Source: Pseudomonas weihenstephanensis (GTDB lineage: Bacteria > Pseudomonadota > Gammaproteobacteria > Pseudomonadales > Pseudomonadaceae). From it: a stretch of 64,000 nucleotides of DNA. Positions 18,924-27,211 of the stretch are shown here, piece after piece. Within the stretch, counting starts at the first letter, position 1. Each line of letters starts with the position of its first letter. The notes under the pieces are model-generated. The model saw only the letters and a program-made list of their open reading frames with translations. It searched no databases and was not told where the DNA came from. Location: the NCBI RefSeq assembly GCF_001043055.1, contig NZ_JYLF01000002.1, positions 310,001-374,000 of the forward strand. The letters are read 5' to 3'. A program made the translations under genes and the position numbers.

Positions 18924-19793
18924 ATGACGCAAAATCCTCTCCCGTATTACCTCGGTTGCCCCGCCTGGAGTGAAAACGCCTGGCGCGAAGGCTTGTACCC
19001 GCAAAACGCGCGGTCCACCGAGTTTCTGAGCCTGTATGCGCAAGTGTTCAATGCGGTCGAAGGCAACACCACGTTCCACGCCACGCCTGCTCTGGCCACG
19101 GTCGAGCGCTGGGCGCAGAGCATGCCCCAACATTTTCGTTTCACCGCCAAGTTCGCGCGGGAAATCAGCCATGGCGGTGATTTGCGTAGCCAAGGGCCAG
19201 CCGTGGAGAGCTTTCTTCAGTTGCTGCGCCCGTTAGGCGCGCGCGTAGCACCGTTGTGGCTGCAACTGCCCGCGAGCTTCGGCCCTCAGCGTCTTGCAGA
19301 GCTGGTGAGCTTTATAGACGCCCTGGAGCGCCCGTTGGCCGTTGAAGTGCGCCACCCGGCCTTCTTTGCCAAAGGCGATGCCGAGCGCCTGTTGAATCGC
19401 GTGCTGAGGGATCGCGGTGTCGAACGCATCTGTCTGGACTCGCGTGCATTGTTCAGTTGCACCTCCACCGCACCCGCGGTGCTGCATGCCCAAGAAAAAA
19501 AACCTCGTGTGCCGCCGCGTCCTGCGGCCTTTACCTTGTTTCCACAGGTGCGCTTTATCGGTCGGCCGCAATTGCAAGCCAACGATGCGTTTTTGCTGCC
19601 GTGGGTGGAAAAGGTTGCGGGCTGGATCGAAGAAGGGCGCACGCCGTATGTGTTTTTACACACGCCGGATAATCACTTGGCACCCGAGTTGGCGCGGCGT
19701 TTTCATGCGCAATTAAGCGAACGGTTGCCGGGAATGCCGGCATTGCCCGTGCTGCACACCCCGCAGACGAGCGAACAACTGGGGCTGCTTTAA
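18924..19793 (+). CDS. DUF72 family protein (YecE-like)
   Basis: 289 residues. The start YLGCPAWSENAWREGLYP and the segments EGNTTFHATP and FRFTAKFAREISH are hallmarks of DUF72, a TIM-barrel family with no settled function. It is cytoplasmic. Its TAA stop shares the tetranucleotide TTAA with the stop of the convergent gene on the other strand. Confidence 0.88.
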   Translation: MTQNPLPYYLGCPAWSENAWREGLYPQNARSTEFLSLYAQVFNAVEGNTTFHATPALATVERWAQSMPQHFRFTAKFAREISHGGDLRSQGPAVESFLQLLRPLGARVAPLWLQLPASFGPQRLAELVSFIDALERPLAVEVRHPAFFAKGDAERLLNRVLRDRGVERICLDSRALFSCTSTAPAVLHAQEKKPRVPPRPAAFTLFPQVRFIGRPQLQANDAFLLPWVEKVAGWIEEGRTPYVFLHTPDNHLAPELARRFHAQLSERLPGMPALPVLHTPQTSEQLGLL

Positions 19794-20410
19794 GCCGCCA
19801 GGCGCAGGTTATTGATGATCAGCGGTCGTGCCCAGCCCAGATCAAAGTCCATTGCGCGCTGCTGCTCAATCAACGTCATGGCATCGAACGGCTCGGCAGG
19901 TTTGTCCAGCAAGTCCATTTCGAACTCTGCTATCGGCAGGTGCAAAGGCCGCGGCTCAGGCGCTGGGCCTGGTTCAGGCAGCGGGTGACCGGCGGCCATT
20001 ACGATCGGGCGCACCCAATGGCTGTCGAAATCTTGCTGATGCTGTTGGGCGAACAGCTCGTCCGGCGGGTAAGGCTTGGCAATGGGGGGCAACAAGTCCA
20101 GTTCGAACTCGGCAATGGGCAAAAACAGCGCTTCGGGCGGGCGCAGCTCGGTGTCTATCACGTCGCAATGGCGCTGGGTCACGATGCTGCTCAGCAAATC
20201 ACTGCCGCCGCGGGGTTCGACGTTTTCATCGCTCTCTACCGGCTCGATGTCGAGCGGTGAGAATTCGTCAGTACCGGACTGCTCGACCAATGCCTGGGCG
20301 TAGAAGTCCTTCCACAGGTGATTGACACTGCCCGTGATCTGCGAATTGTGACGGCCAAAATCGCCAATTGGCGCGATAAAGCCTATCGATGTGGAATGAA
20401 TGTCTGACAT
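19790..20410 (-). CDS. unknown protein with a tandem ~47-residue internal repeat
   Basis: 206 residues, acidic and proline-rich, without signal peptide or membrane segment. The C-terminal half holds two copies of one unit: LPIAEFELDLL (about residue 97 on) and LPIAEFEMDLL (about residue 158 on). Each is followed by a QQ...DFD..W.RP(I/L) tail. The linker between them is Pro/Glu-rich (GHPLPEPGPAPEPRP). I recognise no family. The conserved, regularly spaced motif suggests two equivalent binding surfaces, for instance short linear peptides docking on a partner; that is inference. It diverges from rsmJ. Confidence 0.7.
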   Translation of the reverse strand: MSDIHSTSIGFIAPIGDFGRHNSQITGSVNHLWKDFYAQALVEQSGTDEFSPLDIEPVESDENVEPRGGSDLLSSIVTQRHCDVIDTELRPPEALFLPIAEFELDLLPPIAKPYPPDELFAQQHQQDFDSHWVRPIVMAAGHPLPEPGPAPEPRPLHLPIAEFEMDLLDKPAEPFDAMTLIEQQRAMDFDLGWARPLIINNLRLAA

Positions 20411-20503
20411 AGCTCTCGGTCGACGCCCAGCTCTGGCAAAATGCCGGATATTTCATTTATCGGCAGCGTTTGCCGATCATTAAATTTTTGAGCGTGTTTT
20501 TAA

Positions 20504-21286
20504 ATGAGTGAGCAAACAGCAGGCTGTCGAATCAACGTCCAGGCACTGGACGAGGCGTACCAAGCCTTGGCCGAGCAGTGGGCCGAGCGCCTTGGCCTGC
20601 CGATGGACGAGGCGGATGCCGAGTTCGCCTTGCAAGTCAGTGCGCACGGTCTGCAATTGCAGCAGTTGGGCGCCGATGCGCCGGGGCCGGTACGTGTCGA
20701 CTTTGTAGAGGGTGGCGCTGCGCACCGGCGTTTGTTTGGCGGCGGCACCGGGCAAATGATTGCCAAGGCTGTGGGCATCCAGCAGGGCGTGCGCCCACGG
20801 GTGCTGGACGCCACCGCAGGGTTGGGCAAAGACGCGTTTGTGCTGGCCAGCCTGGGCTGTGAAATGAGCCTGATTGAACGTCAGCCGTTGATCGGTGCGC
20901 TGCTGGAAGACGGCCTGGCTCGTGGTCTGGATGACCATGAGGTGGCGCCAATCGTGTCACGCATGAAGTTGCTCAAAGGCAATTCGATTGAGGTGATGCG
21001 TCACTGGGAAGGCGAGCCGCCGCAGGTGATTTACCTCGATCCGATGTTCCCGCACCGAGAAAAAACGGCGCTGGTGAAAAAAGAAATGCGCTTGTTCCGC
21101 CCCTTGGTAGGCGATGACAACGATGCGCCAGCATTGCTCGAAGCGGCGTTGGCGCTGGCAAGCCACCGCGTCGTGGTCAAGCGCCCGCGCAAGGCCCCGT
21201 GCATAGCAGGCCCCAAACCAAGCCATGCACTGGACGGCAAATCGAGCCGCTACGATATCTACCCCAAAAAAGCTCTCAAGCCCTGA
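20504..21286 (+). CDS. rsmJ: 16S rRNA (guanine1516-N2)-methyltransferase
   Basis: 260 residues. RsmJ methylates G1516 of 16S rRNA using SAM. The family signatures are seen: [17 protein letters not shown], the SAM motif [16 protein letters not shown], the catalytic-type [20 protein letters not shown], and [13 protein letters not shown] near the C-terminus. Length is normal. It diverges from the repeat-containing unknown gene. Confidence 0.93.
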   Translation: MSEQTAGCRINVQALDEAYQALAEQWAERLGLPMDEADAEFALQVSAHGLQLQQLGADAPGPVRVDFVEGGAAHRRLFGGGTGQMIAKAVGIQQGVRPRVLDATAGLGKDAFVLASLGCEMSLIERQPLIGALLEDGLARGLDDHEVAPIVSRMKLLKGNSIEVMRHWEGEPPQVIYLDPMFPHREKTALVKKEMRLFRPLVGDDNDAPALLEAALALASHRVVVKRPRKAPCIAGPKPSHALDGKSSRYDIYPKKALKP

Positions 21287-21295
21287 GCCGCCGGG

Positions 21296-21934
21296 TTAAT
21301 CCGCCCTGTAGGCGCGCATAAACAATGTGACGACCTCGCGCACATGGGCCTCGGCCTCTTGCGCGCTCAACGGTTCGCCGCAGCCATGCAGCAGGCGAAA
21401 GTTGGGTGCGCCCTTGAGCAGGCAAAAAAAGTGCTCGGCCGCATGGTGGGTGTTGTTGATCCGCAGTGTGCCTTGCTGGTGGATGCGATCCAGCAAGCGC
21501 TCCATCTCCAGCACCACATGGTGCGGCCCGGCGTCGAAGAATATCTGCGACAGCTTCGGGTCCTGGCTGCCCAACGTGATCATCAACCGGTGCAGGTTTA
21601 ACGACTCCTCACTGTTGATCAGCGTGTGAAACCCGCGCCCGATGTTTAACAGCACCGTTTCAATCGGCACGCCGTGGGGCAAAGCAAAAAACAACTCCGG
21701 CAACTGCTCAGTGCACTTGGCCATCACGGCGGCCGAGAACAAGGTCTCCTTGTCGGTGAAATGGCTGTAGACCGTCAGTTTTGACACGCCAGCCAGGTTG
21801 GCAACGGCGTCCATGCTGGTGCTGGCAAATCCCTTGCTCAAAAACAGAATTTTGGCCGCATCCAGGATCGACTGGCGTTTTGCCAGATCTTTGGGGCGGC
21901 CGGGGGCATTAGGGACTAAAGGTTGGTCAGACAT
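21296..21934 (-). CDS. TetR/AcrR family repressor of the adjacent RND pump
   Basis: 212 residues with an N-terminal helix-turn-helix (about 20-65: FASTSMDAVANLAGVSKLTVYSHF split by the turn) and a C-terminal ligand domain of the TetR_C type. It is divergent from the membrane-fusion and RND genes across a 90-bp gap that holds a 22-bp imperfect palindrome. This is the standard layout of a local efflux-pump repressor. The inducing compound is not evident. Confidence 0.9.
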   Translation of the reverse strand: MSDQPLVPNAPGRPKDLAKRQSILDAAKILFLSKGFASTSMDAVANLAGVSKLTVYSHFTDKETLFSAAVMAKCTEQLPELFFALPHGVPIETVLLNIGRGFHTLINSEESLNLHRLMITLGSQDPKLSQIFFDAGPHHVVLEMERLLDRIHQQGTLRINNTHHAAEHFFCLLKGAPNFRLLHGCGEPLSAQEAEAHVREVVTLFMRAYRAD

Positions 21935-21944
21935 TTCCGTTTAT

Positions 21945-21966
21945 TACTGGACTGGTGAGTTTAGTA
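21945..21966. promoter_or_regulatory. candidate TetR operator over the efflux promoter
   Basis: A 22-bp imperfect palindrome of pattern TACTNNACT-N4-AGTNNAGTA starts 11 bp upstream of the tetR start. Its right end overlaps the expected -35 position of a promoter whose -10 may be TATAAA at 21986-21991. Binding here would block the pump genes and the repressor gene together. Confidence 0.5.
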
Positions 21967-22024
21967 TTAATAACATGCCGCCCAGTATAAATATTCCAAG
22001 CCCTATAAGCGAAAGGTCGTCTCC

Positions 22025-23125
22025 ATGTTGCGTCATGCCTTGCCCCGCGCTGTGCCTGTCTGTTTGGTGTTTTTGTTAGCTGCGTGCGGGCATGAAGAGC
22101 CTGCTCAGGTCAGCATCAGCCCGGCGATTGTGGTGCAACCCCAACCTTCGGCGCTGGCGACCCAAAGCTATCCCGGCGAAGTGCGCGCACGGTTTGACCC
22201 GCAGTTGGCCTTTCGCATCGGCGGCAAAGTCACGCGCCGGTTGGTCGATGAAGGTGAGCGGGTCAAGGCCAACCAGCCATTGGCTGAGCTGGACCCGCAA
22301 GACGTTCGCCTGCAACTGGACGCGACCCGCGCTCAAGTGGCGGCTGCACAGGCCAACCTTAACCTGGTGCGCTCCGAACGTGATCGTTACAAAACGTTGC
22401 TCGACCGTCAGATGGTCAGCCGTTCCCAGTTCGATAACGCCGAAAACCTTTATCGCGCAGGCGAGGCCAAATGGCAGCAGTTGCAAGCCGAGCAAAACGT
22501 CGCCAGCAACCAGGCCAGCTATGCCGTATTACGCGCGCCGCAAGATGGCGTCATTGCCCAGCGCCAAGTGGAAGTCGGACAGGTCGTGGCCGCAGGTCAG
22601 ACCGTTTTTACGCTCGCTGCCGACGGTGAGCGTGAAGTGTTGATCAGCGTGCCCGAGCAGGCGTTCGCGCGGTTCAAGATTGGCCAGCCGGTGTCGGTTG
22701 AGCTGTGGTCCCAGCCCGATCAGCGGTTTAGCGGGCGGATTCGTGAGTTGTCGCCATCGGCCGATCCCAAGTCGCGAACCTTTGCAGCCCGTATCGCCTT
22801 CACGGCTGGCAAAGTGCCTGCCGAGTTGGGGCAAAGTGCGCGGGTCTTTATCCAAAACGAGGGCGTGAGTTCGTTGTCGGTGCCGCTGTCGGCACTGAGT
22901 GCTGAAAACGGCGCGGCCTATGTGTGGCGGGTTGGCCTTGGCAACAAGCTGGAGCAAGTGGCTGTGCGTGTTGGTCCGTATGGCGAGAAAACAGTGCCGG
23001 TGCTGGAAGGCCTCACGTCTGTGGATTGGATCGTCGCCGCCGGGGCGCATGTGCTGCATCAAGGGCAGGAGGTACGGCCTATTGATCGTTCCAACCGAAC
23101 GATCAATGTCATGGCGAAGGAGTAA
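22025..23125 (+). CDS. RND efflux periplasmic adaptor (membrane fusion) lipoprotein
   Basis: 366 residues. The signal peptide ends in the lipobox LLAAC with Cys21. A lipoyl half-motif (LAFRIGGKVTRRLVDEGERVKANQPLAELD), a helical hairpin (about 95-150), the second lipoyl half (VLRAPQDGVIAQRQVEVGQVVAAGQTVF) and a beta-barrel domain follow in the usual order. It links the inner-membrane RND pump to an outer-membrane channel. It lies 5 bp before the RND gene. No outer-membrane factor is encoded next to it, so the pump probably borrows a shared channel. Confidence 0.93.
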   Translation: MLRHALPRAVPVCLVFLLAACGHEEPAQVSISPAIVVQPQPSALATQSYPGEVRARFDPQLAFRIGGKVTRRLVDEGERVKANQPLAELDPQDVRLQLDATRAQVAAAQANLNLVRSERDRYKTLLDRQMVSRSQFDNAENLYRAGEAKWQQLQAEQNVASNQASYAVLRAPQDGVIAQRQVEVGQVVAAGQTVFTLAADGEREVLISVPEQAFARFKIGQPVSVELWSQPDQRFSGRIRELSPSADPKSRTFAARIAFTAGKVPAELGQSARVFIQNEGVSSLSVPLSALSAENGAAYVWRVGLGNKLEQVAVRVGPYGEKTVPVLEGLTSVDWIVAAGAHVLHQGQEVRPIDRSNRTINVMAKE

Positions 23126-23130
23126 TTCCC

Positions 23131-26100
23131 ATGGGTTTCAACCTATCTGCATGGGCGTTGCGCAATCGCCAGATCGTCCTGTTCCTGATGCTGTTGCTGG
23201 CCATCGTCGGTGGGCTTTCCTACACCAAATTGGGCCAAAGCGAAGACCCACCGTTTACGTTCAAAGCCATGGTGATTCGCACGCTATGGCCCGGCGCCAC
23301 GGCTGAAGAGGTCTCGCGTCAGGTCACTGAGCGCATCGAGAAAAAACTGATGGAAACCGGCGAGTACGAACGCATCGTGTCGTTCTCGCGCCCCGGTGAA
23401 TCGCAAGTGACGTTTATGGCGCGCGATTCCATGCACTCCGATGAAGTCCCGGCGCTGTGGTATCAGGTTCGCAAAAAGATCAGCGATATCCGCCACACCT
23501 TGCCGCCCGCCATTCAGGGACCTTTCTTCAACGACGAATTTGGCACCACATTTGGCAATATCTACAGCCTGAGCGGCGAAGGTTACGACTACGCAGTGCT
23601 CAAGGACTACGCCGATCGCATCCAGATCCAGCTGCAACGGGTCAAGGATGTGGGCAAGGTCGAGCTGCTGGGCCTGCAAGACGAAAAAATCTGGATCGAA
23701 CTGTCCAACCTCAAGCTGGCTACGCTGGGTTTGCCGCTGGAGGCAGTGCAAAAGGCCCTGGAGGAGCAAAACGCGGTCTCGACCGCCGGTTTCTTTGAGA
23801 CCCCGACCGAGCGTGTGCAACTGCGCGTCAGCGGCAACTTCAAGACTGTCGAAGAGATCGAGCGCTTCCCGATTCGTGTCGGTGAGCGCACCTTGCGCAT
23901 TGAAGACGTGGCGGATGTACGCCGTGGTTTCAATGATCCGCCTGCGCCGCGTATGCGCTTTATGGGCCAGGACGCCCTGGGTCTGGCCGTGGCCATGAAA
24001 GACGGTGGTGACATTCTGGTGCTGGGCAAGGCGCTGGAGACTGAGTTTTCCCGTATCCAGAAAAACCTGCCGGCCGGTATGCACCTGAGCAAGGTCTCTG
24101 ATCAGCCGGCAGCGGTTAAAACCAGCGTCGGCGAATTCGTGCAGGTGTTGGTCGAGGCCTTGGCGATTGTGTTGCTGGTGAGTTTTTTCTCGCTGGGCGT
24201 GCGCACCGGCATGGTGGTGGCGTTGACCATTCCGCTGGTGCTGGCCATGACGTTTGCAGCCATGCATTACTACGGCATCGGCCTGCATAAGATCTCGCTG
24301 GGCGCGTTGGTGCTGGCCCTGGGGTTGTTGGTCGATGACGCCATCATCGCAGTGGAAATGATGGCGATCAAAATGGAGCAAGGCTACGACCGCTTCAAGG
24401 CGGCGAGCTTTGCGTGGACCAGCACTGCCTTCCCGATGCTCACGGGCACGTTGATAACCGCCGCCGGTTTTTTACCTATCGCCCTGGCGCAGTCGAGTAC
24501 GGGTGAATACACCCGCTCGATCTTTCAAGTGGTGACCATTGCGCTGCTGGCGTCGTGGATTGCGGCGGTGGTCTTTGTGCCTTATCTGGGCGCCTTGCTG
24601 TTGCCAGATTTGGCCAAGCGCCATGCCGCCAGGCATGGCACCGGTGATGGCGCAACAGACCCTTACGGCACGCCGTTTTATCAACGTATCCGGCGGTTGG
24701 TGGAGTGGTGTGTGCGGCGGCGCAAAACCGTGATTACGCTGACCGTGCTGCTGTTTATCGGTTCGGTGGTGGTGTTCAAGTACGTGCCCCAGCAATTCTT
24801 TCCGGCATCGAGCCGTCTGGAACTGATGGTGGACTTGAAGCTGGCCGAAGGCGCGTCTTTGAGCAACACCACTGAGCAGGTTGAGCGTTTGGAAGCCTTG
24901 CTCAAAGACCATCCCGGCATCGTCAACTACGTGGCCTACGCCGGGACCGGTTCGCCGCGTTACTACTTGCCGCTGGACCAACAATTGCCTGCGGCCAGCT
25001 TCGCGCAGTTTGTGGTGCTGGCCAGCAGCATTGAAGACCGCGAGCGCCTGCGCAGTTGGCTGATTGACACCTTGAACGAGCAATTCCCGACGGTGCGCTC
25101 GCGGGTGACGCGCCTGGAAAACGGCCCGCCCGTGGGCTACCCGGTGCAGTTTCGGGTCACGGGTGAGCACATCGAGGAGGTACGGGCACTGGCGCGTAAA
25201 GTTGCGGCGAAGGTGCGTGAAAACCCTCATGTGGTGAACGTGCACCTGGATTGGGAAGAACCGAGCAAAGTGGTGTATCTCAATATTGACCAGGACCGTG
25301 CACGGGCCTTGGGCGTGAGCACTGCTAACGTGTCGCGGTTTTTGCAAAGCACGCTGCTGGGTTCGACGGTCAGCCAATATCGCGAAGACAACGAATTGAT
25401 CGAAATCCTGCTGCGCGGCACGCCCCAAGAACGTACGCAATTGACGTTGCTGCCGAGTCTGGCCGTGCCGACCGATAACGGCCAGAGCGTTGCCTTGTCG
25501 CAAATCGCCACGCTTGAATACGGGTTCGAAGAAGGGATTATCTGGCACCGCAACCGTCTGCCCAACGTGACCGTGCGGGCTGATATTTACGGCAAGGAGC
25601 AACCGGCTTCGCTGGTACAGCAGATCTTGCCGACGCTTGAAGGGGTGCGTGCCGAACTGCCCGATGGCTATTTGCTGGAAGTCGGTGGCACGGTGGAAGA
25701 CTCTGCCCGTGGTCAGAATTCGGTCAAGGCCGGAGTTCCACTGTTTATCGTGGTGGTGCTGACCTTGCTGATGGTGCAACTGCGCAGCTTCTCACGCGTG
25801 GCGATGGTGTTTTTGACCGCACCGTTGGGGTTGATCGGCGTGACGTTGTTTTTGCTGGTGTTCAACCAGCCGTTTGGTTTTGTGGCCATGCTGGGCACCA
25901 TTGCGCTGTCAGGGATGATCATGCGCAACTCGGTGATTTTGGTGGACCAGATCGAGCAGGACAAAGCGGCGGGGCTGGAGGCTTGGCAGGCAATCATCGA
26001 AGCGACCGTGCGCCGTTTTCGTCCGATTGTGCTGACCGCGCTGGCGGCGGTGCTGGCAATGATTCCGCTGTCGCGCAGTGTGTTTTTTGGGCCGATGGCA

Positions 26101-26202
26101 GTGGCAATCATGGGCGGGCTGATTGTCGCGACCGCACTCACGTTGCTGTTTTTGCCCGCGTTGTATGCCGCGTGGTTCAAGGTGAAGAAGCCGAGTGCGT
26201 AG
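23131..26202 (+). CDS. RND family efflux transporter permease
   Basis: 1023 residues, typical for HAE1/AcrB-like inner-membrane pumps driven by protons. One N-terminal membrane helix, a large periplasmic loop, six helices, a second loop and five helices are recognisable. The proton-relay pair is present in LGLLVDDAIIAVEMM. The second half carries the conserved MLGTIALSGMIMRNSVILVDQIEQD. The N-terminus (GFNLSAWALRNRQIVLFL) groups it with the pumps that work with a TetR and a lipoprotein adaptor. Substrates cannot be told from sequence. Confidence 0.93.
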   Translation: MGFNLSAWALRNRQIVLFLMLLLAIVGGLSYTKLGQSEDPPFTFKAMVIRTLWPGATAEEVSRQVTERIEKKLMETGEYERIVSFSRPGESQVTFMARDSMHSDEVPALWYQVRKKISDIRHTLPPAIQGPFFNDEFGTTFGNIYSLSGEGYDYAVLKDYADRIQIQLQRVKDVGKVELLGLQDEKIWIELSNLKLATLGLPLEAVQKALEEQNAVSTAGFFETPTERVQLRVSGNFKTVEEIERFPIRVGERTLRIEDVADVRRGFNDPPAPRMRFMGQDALGLAVAMKDGGDILVLGKALETEFSRIQKNLPAGMHLSKVSDQPAAVKTSVGEFVQVLVEALAIVLLVSFFSLGVRTGMVVALTIPLVLAMTFAAMHYYGIGLHKISLGALVLALGLLVDDAIIAVEMMAIKMEQGYDRFKAASFAWTSTAFPMLTGTLITAAGFLPIALAQSSTGEYTRSIFQVVTIALLASWIAAVVFVPYLGALLLPDLAKRHAARHGTGDGATDPYGTPFYQRIRRLVEWCVRRRKTVITLTVLLFIGSVVVFKYVPQQFFPASSRLELMVDLKLAEGASLSNTTEQVERLEALLKDHPGIVNYVAYAGTGSPRYYLPLDQQLPAASFAQFVVLASSIEDRERLRSWLIDTLNEQFPTVRSRVTRLENGPPVGYPVQFRVTGEHIEEVRALARKVAAKVRENPHVVNVHLDWEEPSKVVYLNIDQDRARALGVSTANVSRFLQSTLLGSTVSQYREDNELIEILLRGTPQERTQLTLLPSLAVPTDNGQSVALSQIATLEYGFEEGIIWHRNRLPNVTVRADIYGKEQPASLVQQILPTLEGVRAELPDGYLLEVGGTVEDSARGQNSVKAGVPLFIVVVLTLLMVQLRSFSRVAMVFLTAPLGLIGVTLFLLVFNQPFGFVAMLGTIALSGMIMRNSVILVDQIEQDKAAGLEAWQAIIEATVRRFRPIVLTALAAVLAMIPLSRSVFFGPMAVAIMGGLIVATALTLLFLPALYAAWFKVKKPSA

Positions 26203-26234
26203 GTGCTGCCGCAGGATGAGAGCTGTGTGGGTGC

Positions 26235-26267
26235 AAAAGATCGCAGCCTGCGGTAGCGCCTACAGGG
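26235..26267. repeat. REP-like element
   Basis: Contains GATCGCAGCCTGCGGTAGCG followed by CCTACAGGG. It lies between the convergent RND permease gene and the YbaY-like gene. The same core recurs near 18483, 30245 and 41704. Confidence 0.6.
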
Positions 26268-26271
26268 TTCG

Positions 26272-26676
26272 TTATGAAGCTGGAACTTGATCGACTCGCA
26301 GACGCAGCGGTTGCGGCGTTTTGTCGTTGAGGTCAACGCTATTGCGTTCGGTGGTGATGAACAGCAATTGGCCGTTGTCTTCAATGCGGGCGCTGACGGC
26401 GTAGGTATGGCCGGGCTTGACTTGAGCAGGGTCGTAGCTCAAGTGAAACGGCAACGGAACCTGGCCTTTGATCTGGCCACTTTGTTTGGCAAGGGTCACG
26501 GCCGGGGCGTCAGCCAGTGAAACATCTTGCAGGCTGACTTCCAGAGTGGCGGTTGGCGGCAAGGCGATGCGTTGCAGGTAGAACACTTCGCCGTCGAGTG
26601 TGGCGTGTGGGGTTGAGTTCATTGAGCTACAGGCTCCAAGTAGTGCAGCAAGGCTGAGCACAAGCAGTTTTTTCAT
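26272..26676 (-). CDS. YbaY-like lipoprotein
   Basis: 134 residues. The lipobox LLGAC gives Cys16. The mature part matches the YbaY / META-associated type: VFYLQRIALPPTATLEVSLQDVS and LPFHLSYDPAQVKPGHTYAVSARIEDNGQLLFIT are characteristic. It should be an outer-membrane lipoprotein with an immunoglobulin-like fold; its role is unknown. It is convergent with the RND gene. Confidence 0.85.
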   Translation of the reverse strand: MKKLLVLSLAALLGACSSMNSTPHATLDGEVFYLQRIALPPTATLEVSLQDVSLADAPAVTLAKQSGQIKGQVPLPFHLSYDPAQVKPGHTYAVSARIEDNGQLLFITTERNSVDLNDKTPQPLRLRVDQVPAS

Positions 26677-26808
26677 GGCAGAAAACTCCGTTTCTATCCC
26701 TGAGCAAGTGATTTCACCCAGGGAAGCTGAAGGGATTCTAACAATGAAAAGCGGCTTGGGCGCTGGTGGGTGGCCAACATCGCTGTGACCACGGTGCTGG
26801 ATGTGGCC

Positions 26809-27090
26809 TTAGCCGTTGTTGCCGCCGTGAACGCCACCGTCCGGATGGTCGATGCGCCAAGGGGTGCCAGGAGGTGTTTCTTTGTCCGGTACGCCTTGAG
26901 TGTCTGCGTCGTTGCCAAGGTCTGGGCGGCCTCGGGTTTCGGCATCGCCGCCAAAATCAGGGCGGCCTCGGGTCTCGGTATCGCCGCCAAGGTCAGGACG
27001 GCCTCGGGTTTCGGTGTCGCCGCCAAGGTCAGGTCGGCCGCGGTTTTGAGCGTTATGTTCTACGTGAGTGCCTTCATTTTCTTGAGTCAT
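26809..27090 (-). CDS. small repeat protein with 12-residue tandem units
   Basis: 93 residues, strongly hydrophilic, no signal peptide. About four copies of a 12-residue unit of form TRGRPDLGGDTE fill residues 16-66, flanked by an acidic start (MTQENEGTHVEHNAQNRG) and a Gly/His-rich end (DGGVHGGNNG). AAGGA lies eight bases before the ATG, and the repeat period of 36 bp keeps the frame, so it looks translated. I recognise no family; low-complexity proteins of this sort are often stress-related, but that is only inference. Confidence 0.55.
   Translation of the reverse strand: MTQENEGTHVEHNAQNRGRPDLGGDTETRGRPDLGGDTETRGRPDFGGDAETRGRPDLGNDADTQGVPDKETPPGTPWRIDHPDGGVHGGNNG
26889..27047. repeat. 36-bp tandem direct repeat (minisatellite)
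   Basis: Three nearly identical 36-bp units lie at 26925-26960, 26961-26996 and 26997-27032, with degenerate units on both sides. They lie in the small repeat-protein gene on the minus strand. Adjacent units without spacers rule out a CRISPR array. Copy number probably varies between strains. Confidence 0.85.
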
Positions 27091-27211
27091 GTTTGATGTC
27101 CTTATAGGTTGACTAGCCTGGGTATGTGCCGATTCATTCGGTACATGCCAAGGCTAGTTGCTTATAAGTCGTCGAAAAATGATCGAGAGCTTTCTGCGTT
27201 GTTTTGAAGAC

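Noticed and set aside
26889..27047. Possible CRISPR array (36-bp direct repeats)
   Set aside because: The units are contiguous with no unique spacers, keep a reading frame, and no cas gene is near.
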